A DNA stretch of 64,000 bases, taken from the NCBI RefSeq assembly GCF_014302995.1, contig NZ_CP060295.1, forward strand, positions 5,633,501-5,697,500. The letters are read 5' to 3'. This document shows, piece after piece, positions 45,272-55,112 of the stretch. Numbering within the stretch: position 1 is the first letter of the stretch; each line of letters begins with the position of its first letter. Position numbers and translations under genes: made by a program. The notes under the pieces were generated by a model. That model did not search any database and was not told the origin of the DNA. It saw only the letters and a list, made by a program, of their open reading frames with translations. This DNA comes from Variovorax sp. PAMC26660 (GTDB lineage Bacteria > Pseudomonadota > Gammaproteobacteria > Burkholderiales > Burkholderiaceae_C).

Positions 45272-45777
45272 ATGCGTCGTTCGGCCGTGGGCTTGGTGTG
45301 TGCGTTGAGCTTCGGTCCCCTCGGGGCCGCAGCGGCAACGCCGCAGCAGGTCGACGCGTGGAGCGGCGCCTACCGTCTCGAATGGATCAAGGGCGAGCGG
45401 ACCGCTCGCGCCATGCCTGCGCCGTCCGACGTGACCATCCAGCGTGCGCCCGACGCCGATGCGGACAAAGTGCCCGCAGAAGGCGAGTCGAACCTGCCGC
45501 GTTGGACCGTGACTGAAACCGGAAGCACCAAGGAAGGCGCGACCGTGCGCCGTTTCCGGCCTCGCGAATACGAGGACTGGGGCTGGGCCGACCTGCATGC
45601 AGCGGGTCGCATCGAATGCCTGGATGCGAGCCACATGTTCATGTGCAGGACCGCACCCGGCACAACGATTACTTTTGGCCCGGAAGGGCCGAACCGTGAA
45701 ACGCTGCTCGCCCAAACCGGCGTGTTTGGAGTTGTCCTCCATGCGGGCGCGTTCCAACTCAAGAAACTGGGAAAAAA

Positions 45778-45781
<4 letters not shown>
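45272..45781 (+). CDS. Secreted protein of unknown function inside the odh operon
   Basis: 169 residues. A signal peptide is visible ([22 protein letters not shown]). The mature part starts [16 protein letters not shown] and contains two Cys ([16 protein letters not shown]) that could form a disulfide, plus the pattern [20 protein letters not shown] recognise no domain. It begins 12 bases after sucB and its stop overlaps the lpd start (ATGA), so it is tightly embedded between the E2 and E3 genes even though its product should leave the cytoplasm. No change in codon use is apparent. Confidence 0.75.
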
Positions 45782-47205
<1,424 letters not shown>

Positions 47206-47209
47206 TCTT

Positions 47210-48310
47210 TTGACCAGCGTCAAACAGGCCTACGAGGCGGAACTCGCTGCGCGCGGGTTCCACAGCGATCCCGCGCAACTGCGTGCCGTGGAGGCGCTGG
47301 ATCGCTGCGCCAATGAATGGGCCGAGTACAAGGCGCAGCGCTCCAATGCGCTGAAGAAGTTCATCAACCGGCCCGAGCTGCCGCGTGGCGTCTACATGTA
47401 CGGTGGCGTCGGGCGGGGCAAGAGCTTCCTGATGGACCTGTTCTTCAACGCCGTGCCGCTGCGGCGCAAGACGCGCCTGCACTTTCACGAGTTCATGCGC
47501 GAAGTGCACCGCGAGCTGCGCGAGTTGCAGGGCACCGTCAACCCGCTCGACGAGCTGGGGCTGCGCATTTCCAAGCGCTACAAGCTGATCTGCTTCGACG
47601 AGTTCCACGTGGCGGACATCACGGACGCGATGATTCTTCATCGGCTGCTGGTGTCGCTGTTCGAGAACGGCGTGGGCTTTGTCACCACCTCCAATTTCAA
47701 GCCCGACGACCTGTATCCCGGCGGGCTGCATCGCGACCGCATCCTGCCCGCGATTGCGTTGCTCAACGAGAAGCTCGAAGTGCTGAGCGTGGACAACGGC
47801 ACCGACTACCGGCGCCGCACGCTCGAACAACTGCGCATGTACCTCACGCCCAACGATGCGGCGTCCGAAAAGGAAATGCGCAAGGCCTTCGACAAGCTGG
47901 CCGAAACGGCCGACGAAAACCCGATCCTGCACATCGAGCAGCGCGAGATCCGCGCACGGCGCAAGGCCGGCGGCGTGGTCTGGTTCGACTTCAAGACGCT
48001 GTGCGGTGGGCCGCGCTCGCAGAACGACTACCTTGAGATCGCCAGCCAGTACCACACGGTGCTGCTGTCTGACGTGCCGCACATGCCGGTGCGCATGGCT
48101 TCCGAAGCGCGCCGCTTCACCTGGTTGATCGATGTCTTGTACGACCGCCGCGTGAAGCTCATCATGTCGGCTGAGGTTCCGCCGGAGGCGTTGTACACCG
48201 AGGGTCCGCTGGCGCACGAGTTTCCGCGCACGGTTTCCCGGCTCACTGAAATGCAGTCGAGCGAGTTTCTTGCCCTCGAACGACGCATCGTCGACACCCG
48301 ACTCACATGA
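47210..48310 (+). CDS. zapE: AFG1-like ATPase ZapE
   Basis: 366 residues. AAA-type ATPase linked to cell division (Z-ring constriction) in E. coli. Walker A is [16 protein letters not shown] near residue 65, Walker [19 protein letters not shown] near residue 125, followed by [24 protein letters not shown] and the C-terminal [24 protein letters not shown], all diagnostic. The only reasonable start is TTG at 47210; the next in-frame ATG lies within Walker A. It follows lpd by 4 bases, so it is probably transcribed with the odh operon. Confidence 0.93.
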   Translation: MTSVKQAYEAELAARGFHSDPAQLRAVEALDRCANEWAEYKAQRSNALKKFINRPELPRGVYMYGGVGRGKSFLMDLFFNAVPLRRKTRLHFHEFMREVHRELRELQGTVNPLDELGLRISKRYKLICFDEFHVADITDAMILHRLLVSLFENGVGFVTTSNFKPDDLYPGGLHRDRILPAIALLNEKLEVLSVDNGTDYRRRTLEQLRMYLTPNDAASEKEMRKAFDKLAETADENPILHIEQREIRARRKAGGVVWFDFKTLCGGPRSQNDYLEIASQYHTVLLSDVPHMPVRMASEARRFTWLIDVLYDRRVKLIMSAEVPPEALYTEGPLAHEFPRTVSRLTEMQSSEFLALERRIVDTRLT

Positions 48311-48972
48311 AAAAAATCGCTCTTGCCCTGCTGATGACACTGGCCAGCCTTCCGCTCTGGGCGCAGTCCAACGCGGCTTCAGGCAGTGCCGACCTCGAAG
48401 CCGAACGCCGCAGGCTGTCTGCCGAGCGAGCGGCCATCGAACAGCGTTTCGTGCAGGAGCGGGTCGCTTGCTACAAGAAGTTCGCGGTCGAAGACTGCCT
48501 GCGCGAGAGCCGCGACCGTCGACGCACGGAAACCGGCAACATCAAGCGGCAGGAAACCGCCATCAACGACATCCAGCGCCAGCGCAGCGGGGCTGCCGAG
48601 CTGCAGAAGCTCGACCAGAAGGCGAGCACGCCACGTTCGGAGGATTCGCCCGAGAAGCGGGATCAGTCAGTCCAGAACCAGAAAGATCGCGAGCAGCGGG
48701 CCGCTGACCATGCGACCAGCCGGGCCGCCACGGCCGGTACAGATGCCGAGCGCCAGCGCCAGTTCGAATCCAAGCAAAAGGCGAACGCCGACGAGCAGGC
48801 CAAGGCCGCGCAACGCCAAGCCGAGGCACCGACTGCCGTGCAGCAGTACGAGAGCAAGCAAAAACGCGCGGAGGAGCATCGGGCCAGCCGCGAGCGGCAG
48901 AACACCAATCGCACCAAGCCGCGCGGTGCGCCGCTGCCGCCGGCACCGGCCGCTTCGTCGCCTGCGCGCTGA
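48307..48972 (+). CDS. Secreted, highly charged coiled-coil protein
   Basis: 221 residues. A signal peptide ([20 protein letters not shown]) is followed by a long charged helical stretch (LEAERRRLSAERAAIEQRF) and a conserved-looking pair of Cys in RVACYKKFAVEDCLRESR near residue 60. Then come Gln/Arg/Glu-rich heptad-like runs and an Ala/Pro-rich end. I recall this Cys-pair arrangement in uncharacterised Burkholderiales proteins, but no function is known. It begins in an ATGA overlap with zapE. Confidence 0.75.
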   Translation: MKKIALALLMTLASLPLWAQSNAASGSADLEAERRRLSAERAAIEQRFVQERVACYKKFAVEDCLRESRDRRRTETGNIKRQETAINDIQRQRSGAAELQKLDQKASTPRSEDSPEKRDQSVQNQKDREQRAADHATSRAATAGTDAERQRQFESKQKANADEQAKAAQRQAEAPTAVQQYESKQKRAEEHRASRERQNTNRTKPRGAPLPPAPAASSPAR

Positions 48973-48994
48973 AGGCGCGGGCGCGGCAAGCTAA

Positions 48995-49765
48995 TCAGGC
49001 CGCAGCCGGTAGCGCGTCGAGCCTCAGGACGGCAATCGAGATGTTGTCGCCGGTGCCACGAGCCCGGCGGCGCGCTTCCCCGACCAGGATTTCAACCGCA
49101 TCGCGCGGCGGTTGCGCATAGAGCACGCTCGCCAGTTCTTCGGGGCTGAAGTAGTGCCAGAGCCCGTCGCTGCAGGCCATCAGCAGGTCGCCGGATTCCA
49201 TCTTTGGGATGTAGTGCGGGTCGATGGGCGGCGGCGTGGTCGTCATGCCCAGGCAGCCGAGCAGGATGTTGCCCTGCGGGTGGACGTTGGCCTCGGCTTC
49301 GCTGATCTGGCCGCGGTCGATCAGCGCTTGCACGTACGAATGGTCGCGCGTGCGCTTGATGAGCTGGCCATCGTGGAAGTGATAGATGCGTGAGTCACCA
49401 GCGTGAATCCACGCGCAGTCGCCCTTCGGGTTCATCAGAAAGGCAGCCAGCGTGCTGTGCGGCTCCTGTTCACTCGAAATGGCGGTGAGCTTGATCACCG
49501 TGTGCGAGTCTTCCAGCATCTGCTTGAGCATGGCCTCGGGGTTGTCGCGGCCGGGCTGGTAGCGCGTGAAGAGCTGGCGCGCCGTCATCAGCACCTGGTC
49601 GGACGCCTTGCGTCCGCCACTGCGCCCGCCCATGCCATCGGCCACGACGCCCAGCACGCAGCCGGGGATGCGGGGATGGCTCATCATCAGCACCTGGTCC
49701 TGCTGGTAGGGGCGGTCACCCTTGTGGAGTCCTGTGGCCGCTGCGAGTCGAAAGCCTTGAGTCAT
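48995..49765 (-). CDS. PP2C-type serine/threonine protein phosphatase
   Basis: 256 residues. Metal-dependent phosphatase with the PPM motifs: GDRPYQQDQVLM (Asp, motif 1), VADGMGGRSGGRKASDQ near residue 43 (motif 2, metal Asp), DCAWIHAGDSRIYHF (motif 8) and LLMACSDGLWHYFS (motif with metal Asp), ending TGDNISIAVLRL. It is in the branch often paired with Hanks-type kinases, but no kinase gene is in view. Divergent from the YdcH-like gene. Confidence 0.92.
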   Translation of the reverse strand: MTQGFRLAAATGLHKGDRPYQQDQVLMMSHPRIPGCVLGVVADGMGGRSGGRKASDQVLMTARQLFTRYQPGRDNPEAMLKQMLEDSHTVIKLTAISSEQEPHSTLAAFLMNPKGDCAWIHAGDSRIYHFHDGQLIKRTRDHSYVQALIDRGQISEAEANVHPQGNILLGCLGMTTTPPPIDPHYIPKMESGDLLMACSDGLWHYFSPEELASVLYAQPPRDAVEILVGEARRRARGTGDNISIAVLRLDALPAAA

Positions 49766-49871
49766 GAGGCATATGCGCCTGAGGCGCGTTTTCTGTCTTC
49801 TCGAAGATTCGAGTCAGGACGTATTATCGAATGAACATGCGCCGCGAAAACCCCGCGTTCGCTCCCCACCG

Positions 49872-50075
49872 TTGGACTCCAATCTTCATTCCCTTTCCCG
49901 CCAGCTGATCGAACTGCGCATCGAGCATGCCGATCTCGACGCCACCATCGACCGACTGGCCGAAGCATCGCCGCAAGACGAGCTTTTGCTGCGGCGCTTG
50001 AAAAAGCGCCGCCTTGCGTTGCGCGACCAGATCACGCGCGTCGAAAACATGCTCGACCCGAGAGAGCCTGCGTGA
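49872..50075 (+). CDS. DUF465/YdcH-like small helical protein
   Basis: 67 residues from TTG at 49872, core LHSLSRQLIELRIEHADLDATIDRL and LRRLKKRRLALRDQITRVE. The two-helix hairpin with LKKxRLxLRDxI is the YdcH (DUF465) signature. Function is unknown. The start is uncertain: the frame is open to 49764, but that upstream part overlaps the promoter region. A TATTAT hexamer at 49822-49827 argues for a start after about 49835. The stop overlaps the GTG start of the helicase gene. Confidence 0.72.
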   Translation: MDSNLHSLSRQLIELRIEHADLDATIDRLAEASPQDELLLRRLKKRRLALRDQITRVENMLDPREPA

Positions 50076-52132
50076 CCGAAAGCCTCGAAGACAAGGTGCG
50101 CGACGCCTTCGCGCTCGATGGTGTGTTGTCGCGCGCTGCCGATCAGTTCCGCGAGCGCTCGGGCCAGACCGAAATGGCAATGGCGGTCGCCCGCACCATC
50201 GACCAGGGCGGTGTGCTGGTGGTCGAAGCGGGCACCGGCGTGGGCAAGACTTTTTCCTATCTCGTGCCGGCCTTGCTGAGCGGCGAGCGTGTGCTGCTGT
50301 CGACCGCCACCAAGACGCTGCAAGACCAGTTGTTCGGCCGTGACTTGCCCAGGCTGGTCGAGGCTTTCGGGTTGCCGGTGCGCACGGCGCTGCTCAAGGG
50401 GCGCGGCAGTTATCTGTGCCTGCACCGCCTGGACACGGCGCGCCACGACGCATCGCTGCCGGAGCGTGGCAGCCTGCGCACGCTGGCCAAGATCGAGCAA
50501 TGGTCGAAGGCCACGCGCACGGGCGACCTGGCCGAGCTGCCGGGGCTCGACGAGCGCTCGCCGCTGATTCCGCTGATCACATCGACGCGCGAGAACTGCT
50601 TGGGCGCGCAATGCCCGCAGTTCAAGCCTTGCCACGTCAACCTGGCCCGGCGCGAGGCGCTGGCGGCCGACATCGTGGTCATCAACCACCACTTGTTCTT
50701 TGCCGACCTTGCGGTGCGCGAGACTGGCATGGCAGAACTGCTACCGACCGTCAGCGTGGTGGTGTTCGACGAGGCCCACCAGCTCAATGAAACCGGCGTG
50801 CAGTTCCTCGGCGCACAGCTCGGCAGCGGGCAAGCGCTCGACTTTGCGCGCGACATGCTCGGCGCCGGCTTGCAGCATGCGCGCGGGCTGGTCGACTGGC
50901 AGCAACTGGTCTCGGGGGTCGAGCGCGCCGCGCGCGAGCTACGGCTGGTGGTCGGCAAGCAGTGGCCAGGTGCCAAGCTGCGCTGGCTGGGGCCTTCGCC
51001 GGAGGGTATCGATCCCGATGCCTGGCAACGGTCGCTCGATGACCTTCAGCACTCTTTCGAGATGGCGGCCGAAGGGCTCGACACGGTCAGTGAAATCTCG
51101 CCCGACTTCGTGCGCTTGCACGAGCGGGCGCGGCAACTCGCGAAACGCACGGCGCGTTTCGCATTGCCCTGTGAGGTCGACTCTGTGCGCTGGGTCGATG
51201 TGGGCTCGCAGCTGCGGCTGATCGAGTCGCCGCTCGATATCGCCGAGGCCATGCGCAAGCGCGTGCTCAAGATTGCCGAGACGCAGGTCGAGGCCGAGGT
51301 CGACGCCTATGGCGAGGAGATCGAGCGCGAGGAGCCGGTGCAGGAAGATGGCGGTCGCGCCTGGGTTTTCACCTCGGCCACGCTGGGTGACGAGCCCACT
51401 TTGCGCTGGTTCACCGAGCCCTGCGGCCTGCACGATGCAGAGGTGCTGCGTGTGCAGAGCCCGTTCGACTACGCCTCGCAGGCTGCGCTCTATGTGCCGC
51501 GCGCTTTTCCAAAGCCCAACGATCCGGTGCACAGCCAGCGGGTCGCCGAACTGGCCGCGCATGGCGCCGCCGAACTGGGCGGGCGGACGCTGGTGCTGAC
51601 GACCACGCTGCGCGCCTTGCGCACCATCGGCGATGCGATGAAGCAGCAGTTCGAATTGCTCGAAGCGGACGCGAGGCCCGAGGTGCTGGTGCAGGGCGAG
51701 CTGCCCAAGCGCGTGCTCATGGATCGTTTCCGTGAAGGCGCGAGCGCAGGGCGCGCGGGTTGCGTGCTGGTCGCGTCAGCTTCGTTCTGGGAGGGTTTCG
51801 ATGCGCCGGGCGATGCCTTGCAACTGGTGGTGATCGACAAGCTGCCGTTCCCGCCGCCCAACGATCCGCTGGTCGAGGCGCGCTCGCAGCGCCTCGAGGC
51901 CCAGGGCCGCAGTTCGTTCAGCGACTATTCGCTGCCTGAGGCGGCCGTGGCATTGAAGCAGGGGGCAGGGCGGCTGATCCGGCGCGAGACCGACAGCGGC
52001 GTGCTGGCGATCTGCGATACCCGCCTGGTCGCAATGGGCTACGGGCGCCGATTGCTGGCGGCATTGCCGCCAATGCGGCGTCTGGACAACGAGTCGGACT
52101 TCAACGCAGCGCTGGAAGCACTCAAGAACTAG
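50072..52132 (+). CDS. DinG/YoaA-type Fe-S DNA helicase
   Basis: 686 residues, superfamily 2, XPD-like. Walker A is EAGTGVGKTFSYLVPAL near residue 53 and the DEAH box is VVFDEAHQLNETG near residue 232. The four cluster-ligand Cys are one in YLCLHRLD near residue 115 and three in CLGAQCPQFKPC near residue 177. Helicase motif VI is QGAGRLIRRETDSG. It unwinds DNA with 5'-3' polarity during repair. Starts with GTG overlapping the YdcH stop (GTGA). It depends on the Fe-S supply encoded at 9072-14490. Confidence 0.93.
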   Translation: MTESLEDKVRDAFALDGVLSRAADQFRERSGQTEMAMAVARTIDQGGVLVVEAGTGVGKTFSYLVPALLSGERVLLSTATKTLQDQLFGRDLPRLVEAFGLPVRTALLKGRGSYLCLHRLDTARHDASLPERGSLRTLAKIEQWSKATRTGDLAELPGLDERSPLIPLITSTRENCLGAQCPQFKPCHVNLARREALAADIVVINHHLFFADLAVRETGMAELLPTVSVVVFDEAHQLNETGVQFLGAQLGSGQALDFARDMLGAGLQHARGLVDWQQLVSGVERAARELRLVVGKQWPGAKLRWLGPSPEGIDPDAWQRSLDDLQHSFEMAAEGLDTVSEISPDFVRLHERARQLAKRTARFALPCEVDSVRWVDVGSQLRLIESPLDIAEAMRKRVLKIAETQVEAEVDAYGEEIEREEPVQEDGGRAWVFTSATLGDEPTLRWFTEPCGLHDAEVLRVQSPFDYASQAALYVPRAFPKPNDPVHSQRVAELAAHGAAELGGRTLVLTTTLRALRTIGDAMKQQFELLEADARPEVLVQGELPKRVLMDRFREGASAGRAGCVLVASASFWEGFDAPGDALQLVVIDKLPFPPPNDPLVEARSQRLEAQGRSSFSDYSLPEAAVALKQGAGRLIRRETDSGVLAICDTRLVAMGYGRRLLAALPPMRRLDNESDFNAALEALKN

Positions 52133-52143
52133 CCGCTAAAGCA

Positions 52144-52170
52144 CCAAAGCCTCCCGTTGGGAGGCTTTGG
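52144..52170. terminator. Long perfect hairpin between dinG-like and bamD
   Basis: CCAAAGCCTCCC-GTT-GGGAGGCTTTGG is a 12-bp perfect stem with a 3-base loop, 11 bases after the helicase stop. Neither strand shows a T-run afterwards, so efficiency is uncertain, but its place between convergent genes suggests bidirectional termination. Confidence 0.6.
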
Positions 52171-52225
52171 CGTTACGCGCCGAGACGCGAGGATGGTTTG
52201 GTGGTGAAGAGCTGAGAGGCCCGTC

Positions 52226-53032
52226 TTACCAGACCTTCCACCAAGGATCGTCCTTGCCGCGGAAGCCGTTCGCCAGGTACGTGCTCTGTGGGTAGTTGGT
52301 GGTCAGCACGCGTTGCGCGTCGTCGCGCAGTTCCTTCATGCCCAGGGCGTCGTACGACTTCACCATGATGTACAGGGCTTCTTCGAGCGCCGGCACTTCG
52401 CGGTAGTCAGCCAGCGCGATCTGCGCGCGGTTGATGGCGGCCAGATAGGCGCCGCGCGAGTAGTAGTAGCGGGCCACGTGAACTTCGTACTGGGCGAGCG
52501 AGTTCACGATGTAGTTCATGCGCTGGCGCGAATCGGGCGCATAGCGCGAATCGGGGAAGCGCGTCACGAGGTCCTTGAAGGACTCGAACGACTCCTTGGC
52601 GGCCTTCTGGTCGCGCTCGGACAGATCCTGGCGCGTCAGGAACGCGAACATGCCGAGGTCGTCATTGAAGTTGATCACGCCCTTGAGGTAGAGCGCGTAG
52701 TCCAGGGCCGGGCTGGCCGGATGCAACTTCATGAAACGGTCGATGGTGGCGATGGCATTCGCCTTTTCACCCGACTTGTACTGGGCGTAAGCCTTTTCCA
52801 GCTGGGCCTGCTGCGCGAGCGGCGTGCCGGCGGCACGGCCTTCGAGCTTCTCGTAGAGCGGCACGGCCTTGTCGTAGGCGCCCGATCCGGACTCGTCCTT
52901 GGCTTCGGAATAGATGCGGTTGGGACTCCAGCCGGCAGTCTTGTCTTCCTTGGTGGAAGAGCAGCCGGCTGCAAGCACAGCCGCTAAGCCGAGCGCGATC
53001 CAGGTGGGGACCGATAATTTGGCGCGAAACAT
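52226..53032 (-). CDS. bamD: Outer membrane protein assembly lipoprotein BamD
   Basis: 268 residues. A lipoprotein signal peptide ends in the lipobox LAAGCSS. TPR-like helical repeats follow (YDKAVPLYEKLEGR, AQLEKAYAQYKSGEKANAIATIDRFMKLHP, DYALYLKGVINF) and SRYAPDSRQRMNYIVNSLAQYEVHVARYYYSRGAYLAAINRAQ, which is the BamD signature. Essential partner of BamA in the outer-membrane barrel-assembly machine. I use ATG 53032; the frame runs 11 codons further upstream. Divergent from rluD with 14 bases between starts. Confidence 0.95.
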   Translation of the reverse strand: MFRAKLSVPTWIALGLAAVLAAGCSSTKEDKTAGWSPNRIYSEAKDESGSGAYDKAVPLYEKLEGRAAGTPLAQQAQLEKAYAQYKSGEKANAIATIDRFMKLHPASPALDYALYLKGVINFNDDLGMFAFLTRQDLSERDQKAAKESFESFKDLVTRFPDSRYAPDSRQRMNYIVNSLAQYEVHVARYYYSRGAYLAAINRAQIALADYREVPALEEALYIMVKSYDALGMKELRDDAQRVLTTNYPQSTYLANGFRGKDDPWWKVW

Positions 53033-53046
53033 CACATACGGCTTTC

Positions 53047-54081
53047 GTGAAACAGTTGCCCTCAATTATATCGACCGGCCCTTCGGGCAATACCCCTGAG
53101 ATCGTGGAGGCGTCCGAACACGAAGACGGCGCAGACCCGATCGAGCCCAGCGAGCTGCGTCCCTTCGTCGTGGACCCGGCCCAGCACGGCCAGCGGCTGG
53201 ACCGCGCGCTCGCAGCGCTGGTGCCCGAATTTTCCCGAAGTTACCTGCAGCAATTGATCGAGGCCGGGGCTGTGGAGTTGCAGGGGCGCACGCTCACCAA
53301 GGTTTCGGCCACGGTGAAGGCGGGGCAGGCCGGTCGCATCGAATTACGGCCCACGCCTCAGAGTCAGGCCTTTCGCCCCGAGGCGATGGACCTTGTCACG
53401 GTGCACGAAGACGAGCACCTGCGCATCATCGACAAGCCGGCCGGGCTGGTCGTGCATCCGGCACCGGGTCACTGGAGCGGCACGCTGCTGAACGGCCTGC
53501 TGGCGCTGGACCCGAAGGCTGTGTTGCTGCCACGCGCCGGCATCGTGCACCGGCTCGATCGCGACACCAGCGGGCTGATGGTCGTGGCACGTACGCGGGC
53601 CACCATGGATGCCATGGTGGCGCTGATCGCTGCGCGCGAGGTCAAGCGGCAGTATCTGGCGATGGGGCATAAACCGTGGGTCGGCGCTGCCGCCCGGCAG
53701 GTCGATGCGCCCATCGGCCGCGATCCGCGCAACCGGCTGCGCATGGCCGTGGTCGACCTGGAGCGCCATCCGGGCAAGACCGCGCGCACGTTGATCGAGC
53801 GCCTGGACAGCCATGCCGATGGCTGCGCGGTGCGCTGCACGCTGGAAACCGGCCGTACCCACCAGATCCGCGTGCACATGGCGTCCATCGGCCATCCGCT
53901 GGTCGGGGACGCGCTCTACGGTGGCGCACCGGCGGCTGGCCTGGCACGCCAGGCGCTCCACGCCTTCAGGCTGGCCTTCGTGCATCCCGTCACGCAAGCG
54001 CCTATGGAGTTTCGCTCGCCGCCGCCGCCCGACTTTGCCCAGGCTTTGCAGTCCTGGGGGCTGGACTACAATCGCGCCTGA
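53047..54081 (+). CDS. rluD: 23S rRNA pseudouridine synthase D
   Basis: 344 residues. Makes pseudouridines at helix 69 of 23S rRNA (1911/1915/1917). N-terminal S4 domain ([38 protein letters not shown]), then the catalytic domain with [15 protein letters not shown] and the active-site Asp in [16 protein letters not shown] near residue 171. Later is [26 protein letters not shown]. The first 40 residues are a poorly conserved lead; the start may be internal. Confidence 0.95.
   Translation: MKQLPSIISTGPSGNTPEIVEASEHEDGADPIEPSELRPFVVDPAQHGQRLDRALAALVPEFSRSYLQQLIEAGAVELQGRTLTKVSATVKAGQAGRIELRPTPQSQAFRPEAMDLVTVHEDEHLRIIDKPAGLVVHPAPGHWSGTLLNGLLALDPKAVLLPRAGIVHRLDRDTSGLMVVARTRATMDAMVALIAAREVKRQYLAMGHKPWVGAAARQVDAPIGRDPRNRLRMAVVDLERHPGKTARTLIERLDSHADGCAVRCTLETGRTHQIRVHMASIGHPLVGDALYGGAPAAGLARQALHAFRLAFVHPVTQAPMEFRSPPPPDFAQALQSWGLDYNRA
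54067..54072 (+). promoter_or_regulatory. Candidate -10 (TACAAT) for scpB-rluB
   Basis: TACAAT at the end of rluD with TTGCAG fifteen bases earlier as a weak -35. This would give a leader of about 130 bases before scpB. The same TACAATCGC string recurs at 63051. Confidence 0.35.
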
Positions 54082-54209
54082 CGGCCCGAGGGCCTCGCCG
54101 GCCCTCGATGCCGGCCCCGCGTTGCATTCGCCGAGTGCCGGCAACGCCTCCCCCTTTCATCCTTGTGAGCCAGCGTCTACCAGACGCCTTTTCCCGGATA
54201 ACGCGAACC

Positions 54210-55112
54210 ATGAATACGGCGGATGCCAAGCGCATTCTTGAAACCGCCTTGATCTGTTCGAGCCAGCCGCTGCCGGTGCGCGACATGCGCGTGCTTTTTG
54301 ACGACGAGCTGGGCGTGGACACCATCAAGGTGCTGTTGCTAGAACTGCAGGAAGACTGGGCGCAACGCGGCCTGGAGCTGGTGAGCGTCGGCAGCGGCTG
54401 GCGCTTCCAGAGCCGGCCCGAGATGCGCGACCACCTTGATCGCCTGCACCCCGAGAAGCCGCCGCGCTACACGCGCGCCGCGCTCGAGACGCTGGCCATC
54501 ATTGCCTACCGTCAACCGGCCACGCGCGGCGACATGGAAGACATCCGTGGCGTCACGATCAATTCGCTGATCCTCAAGCAGCTTGAGGATCGCGGCTGGG
54601 TCGAAGTCATCGGCCACCGTGAAACGGTCGGCCGGCCGGGGCTTTATGCAACCACGCGTCAGTTTCTCGACGATCTGGGCCTTGCGTCGCTCGACCAGCT
54701 TCCGTTGATTGAAACGCCGGCGCAGCAGGCCGCCCTGGTCGATGCCCTCGAGCGGGCGTCGGGTGAGCAGGCCGACCTGCCCATCGACATCGCTATCGAA
54801 GAAGCGCAGGCTCCTGTGGCGCAGGAGGACAAAGTGCCGGGGGATGCGTCCACGGCTGTCGAGTCCGCGCCCGAAGTCATTGAAGCCGCACAGGCGCAGA
54901 TTGCCGAAAACGCTGCCGCGGCCGACGCAACTGAAGCCACGCCTGAGGCTGAGCCGGAGTTGTTTGCCGAACACCTCCCAGAGCCCGACCTGACTCCGGA
55001 AGCCGAGCCGGCATCAGAGCCAGCGCTCCAGCCCGAGCCAGAGCCCAAACCCGACACCGCGTCCCCGGACGAGGTCGATCCCCACGCAGTTTCTCCCGGA
55101 AAAACCTCATGA
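54210..55112 (+). CDS. scpB: Segregation and condensation protein B with long acidic tail
   Basis: 300 residues. Residues 1 to about 165 are ScpB winged-helix repeats ([83 protein letters not shown]). It partners SMC-ScpA in chromosome segregation. From about residue 185 to the end is a low-complexity Glu/Ala/Pro-rich, strongly acidic tail, making the protein about 100 residues longer than usual. The ATG at 54210 follows the rluD stop by 128 bases. Stop overlaps the rluB start. Confidence 0.92.
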   Translation: MNTADAKRILETALICSSQPLPVRDMRVLFDDELGVDTIKVLLLELQEDWAQRGLELVSVGSGWRFQSRPEMRDHLDRLHPEKPPRYTRAALETLAIIAYRQPATRGDMEDIRGVTINSLILKQLEDRGWVEVIGHRETVGRPGLYATTRQFLDDLGLASLDQLPLIETPAQQAALVDALERASGEQADLPIDIAIEEAQAPVAQEDKVPGDASTAVESAPEVIEAAQAQIAENAAAADATEATPEAEPELFAEHLPEPDLTPEAEPASEPALQPEPEPKPDTASPDEVDPHAVSPGKTS

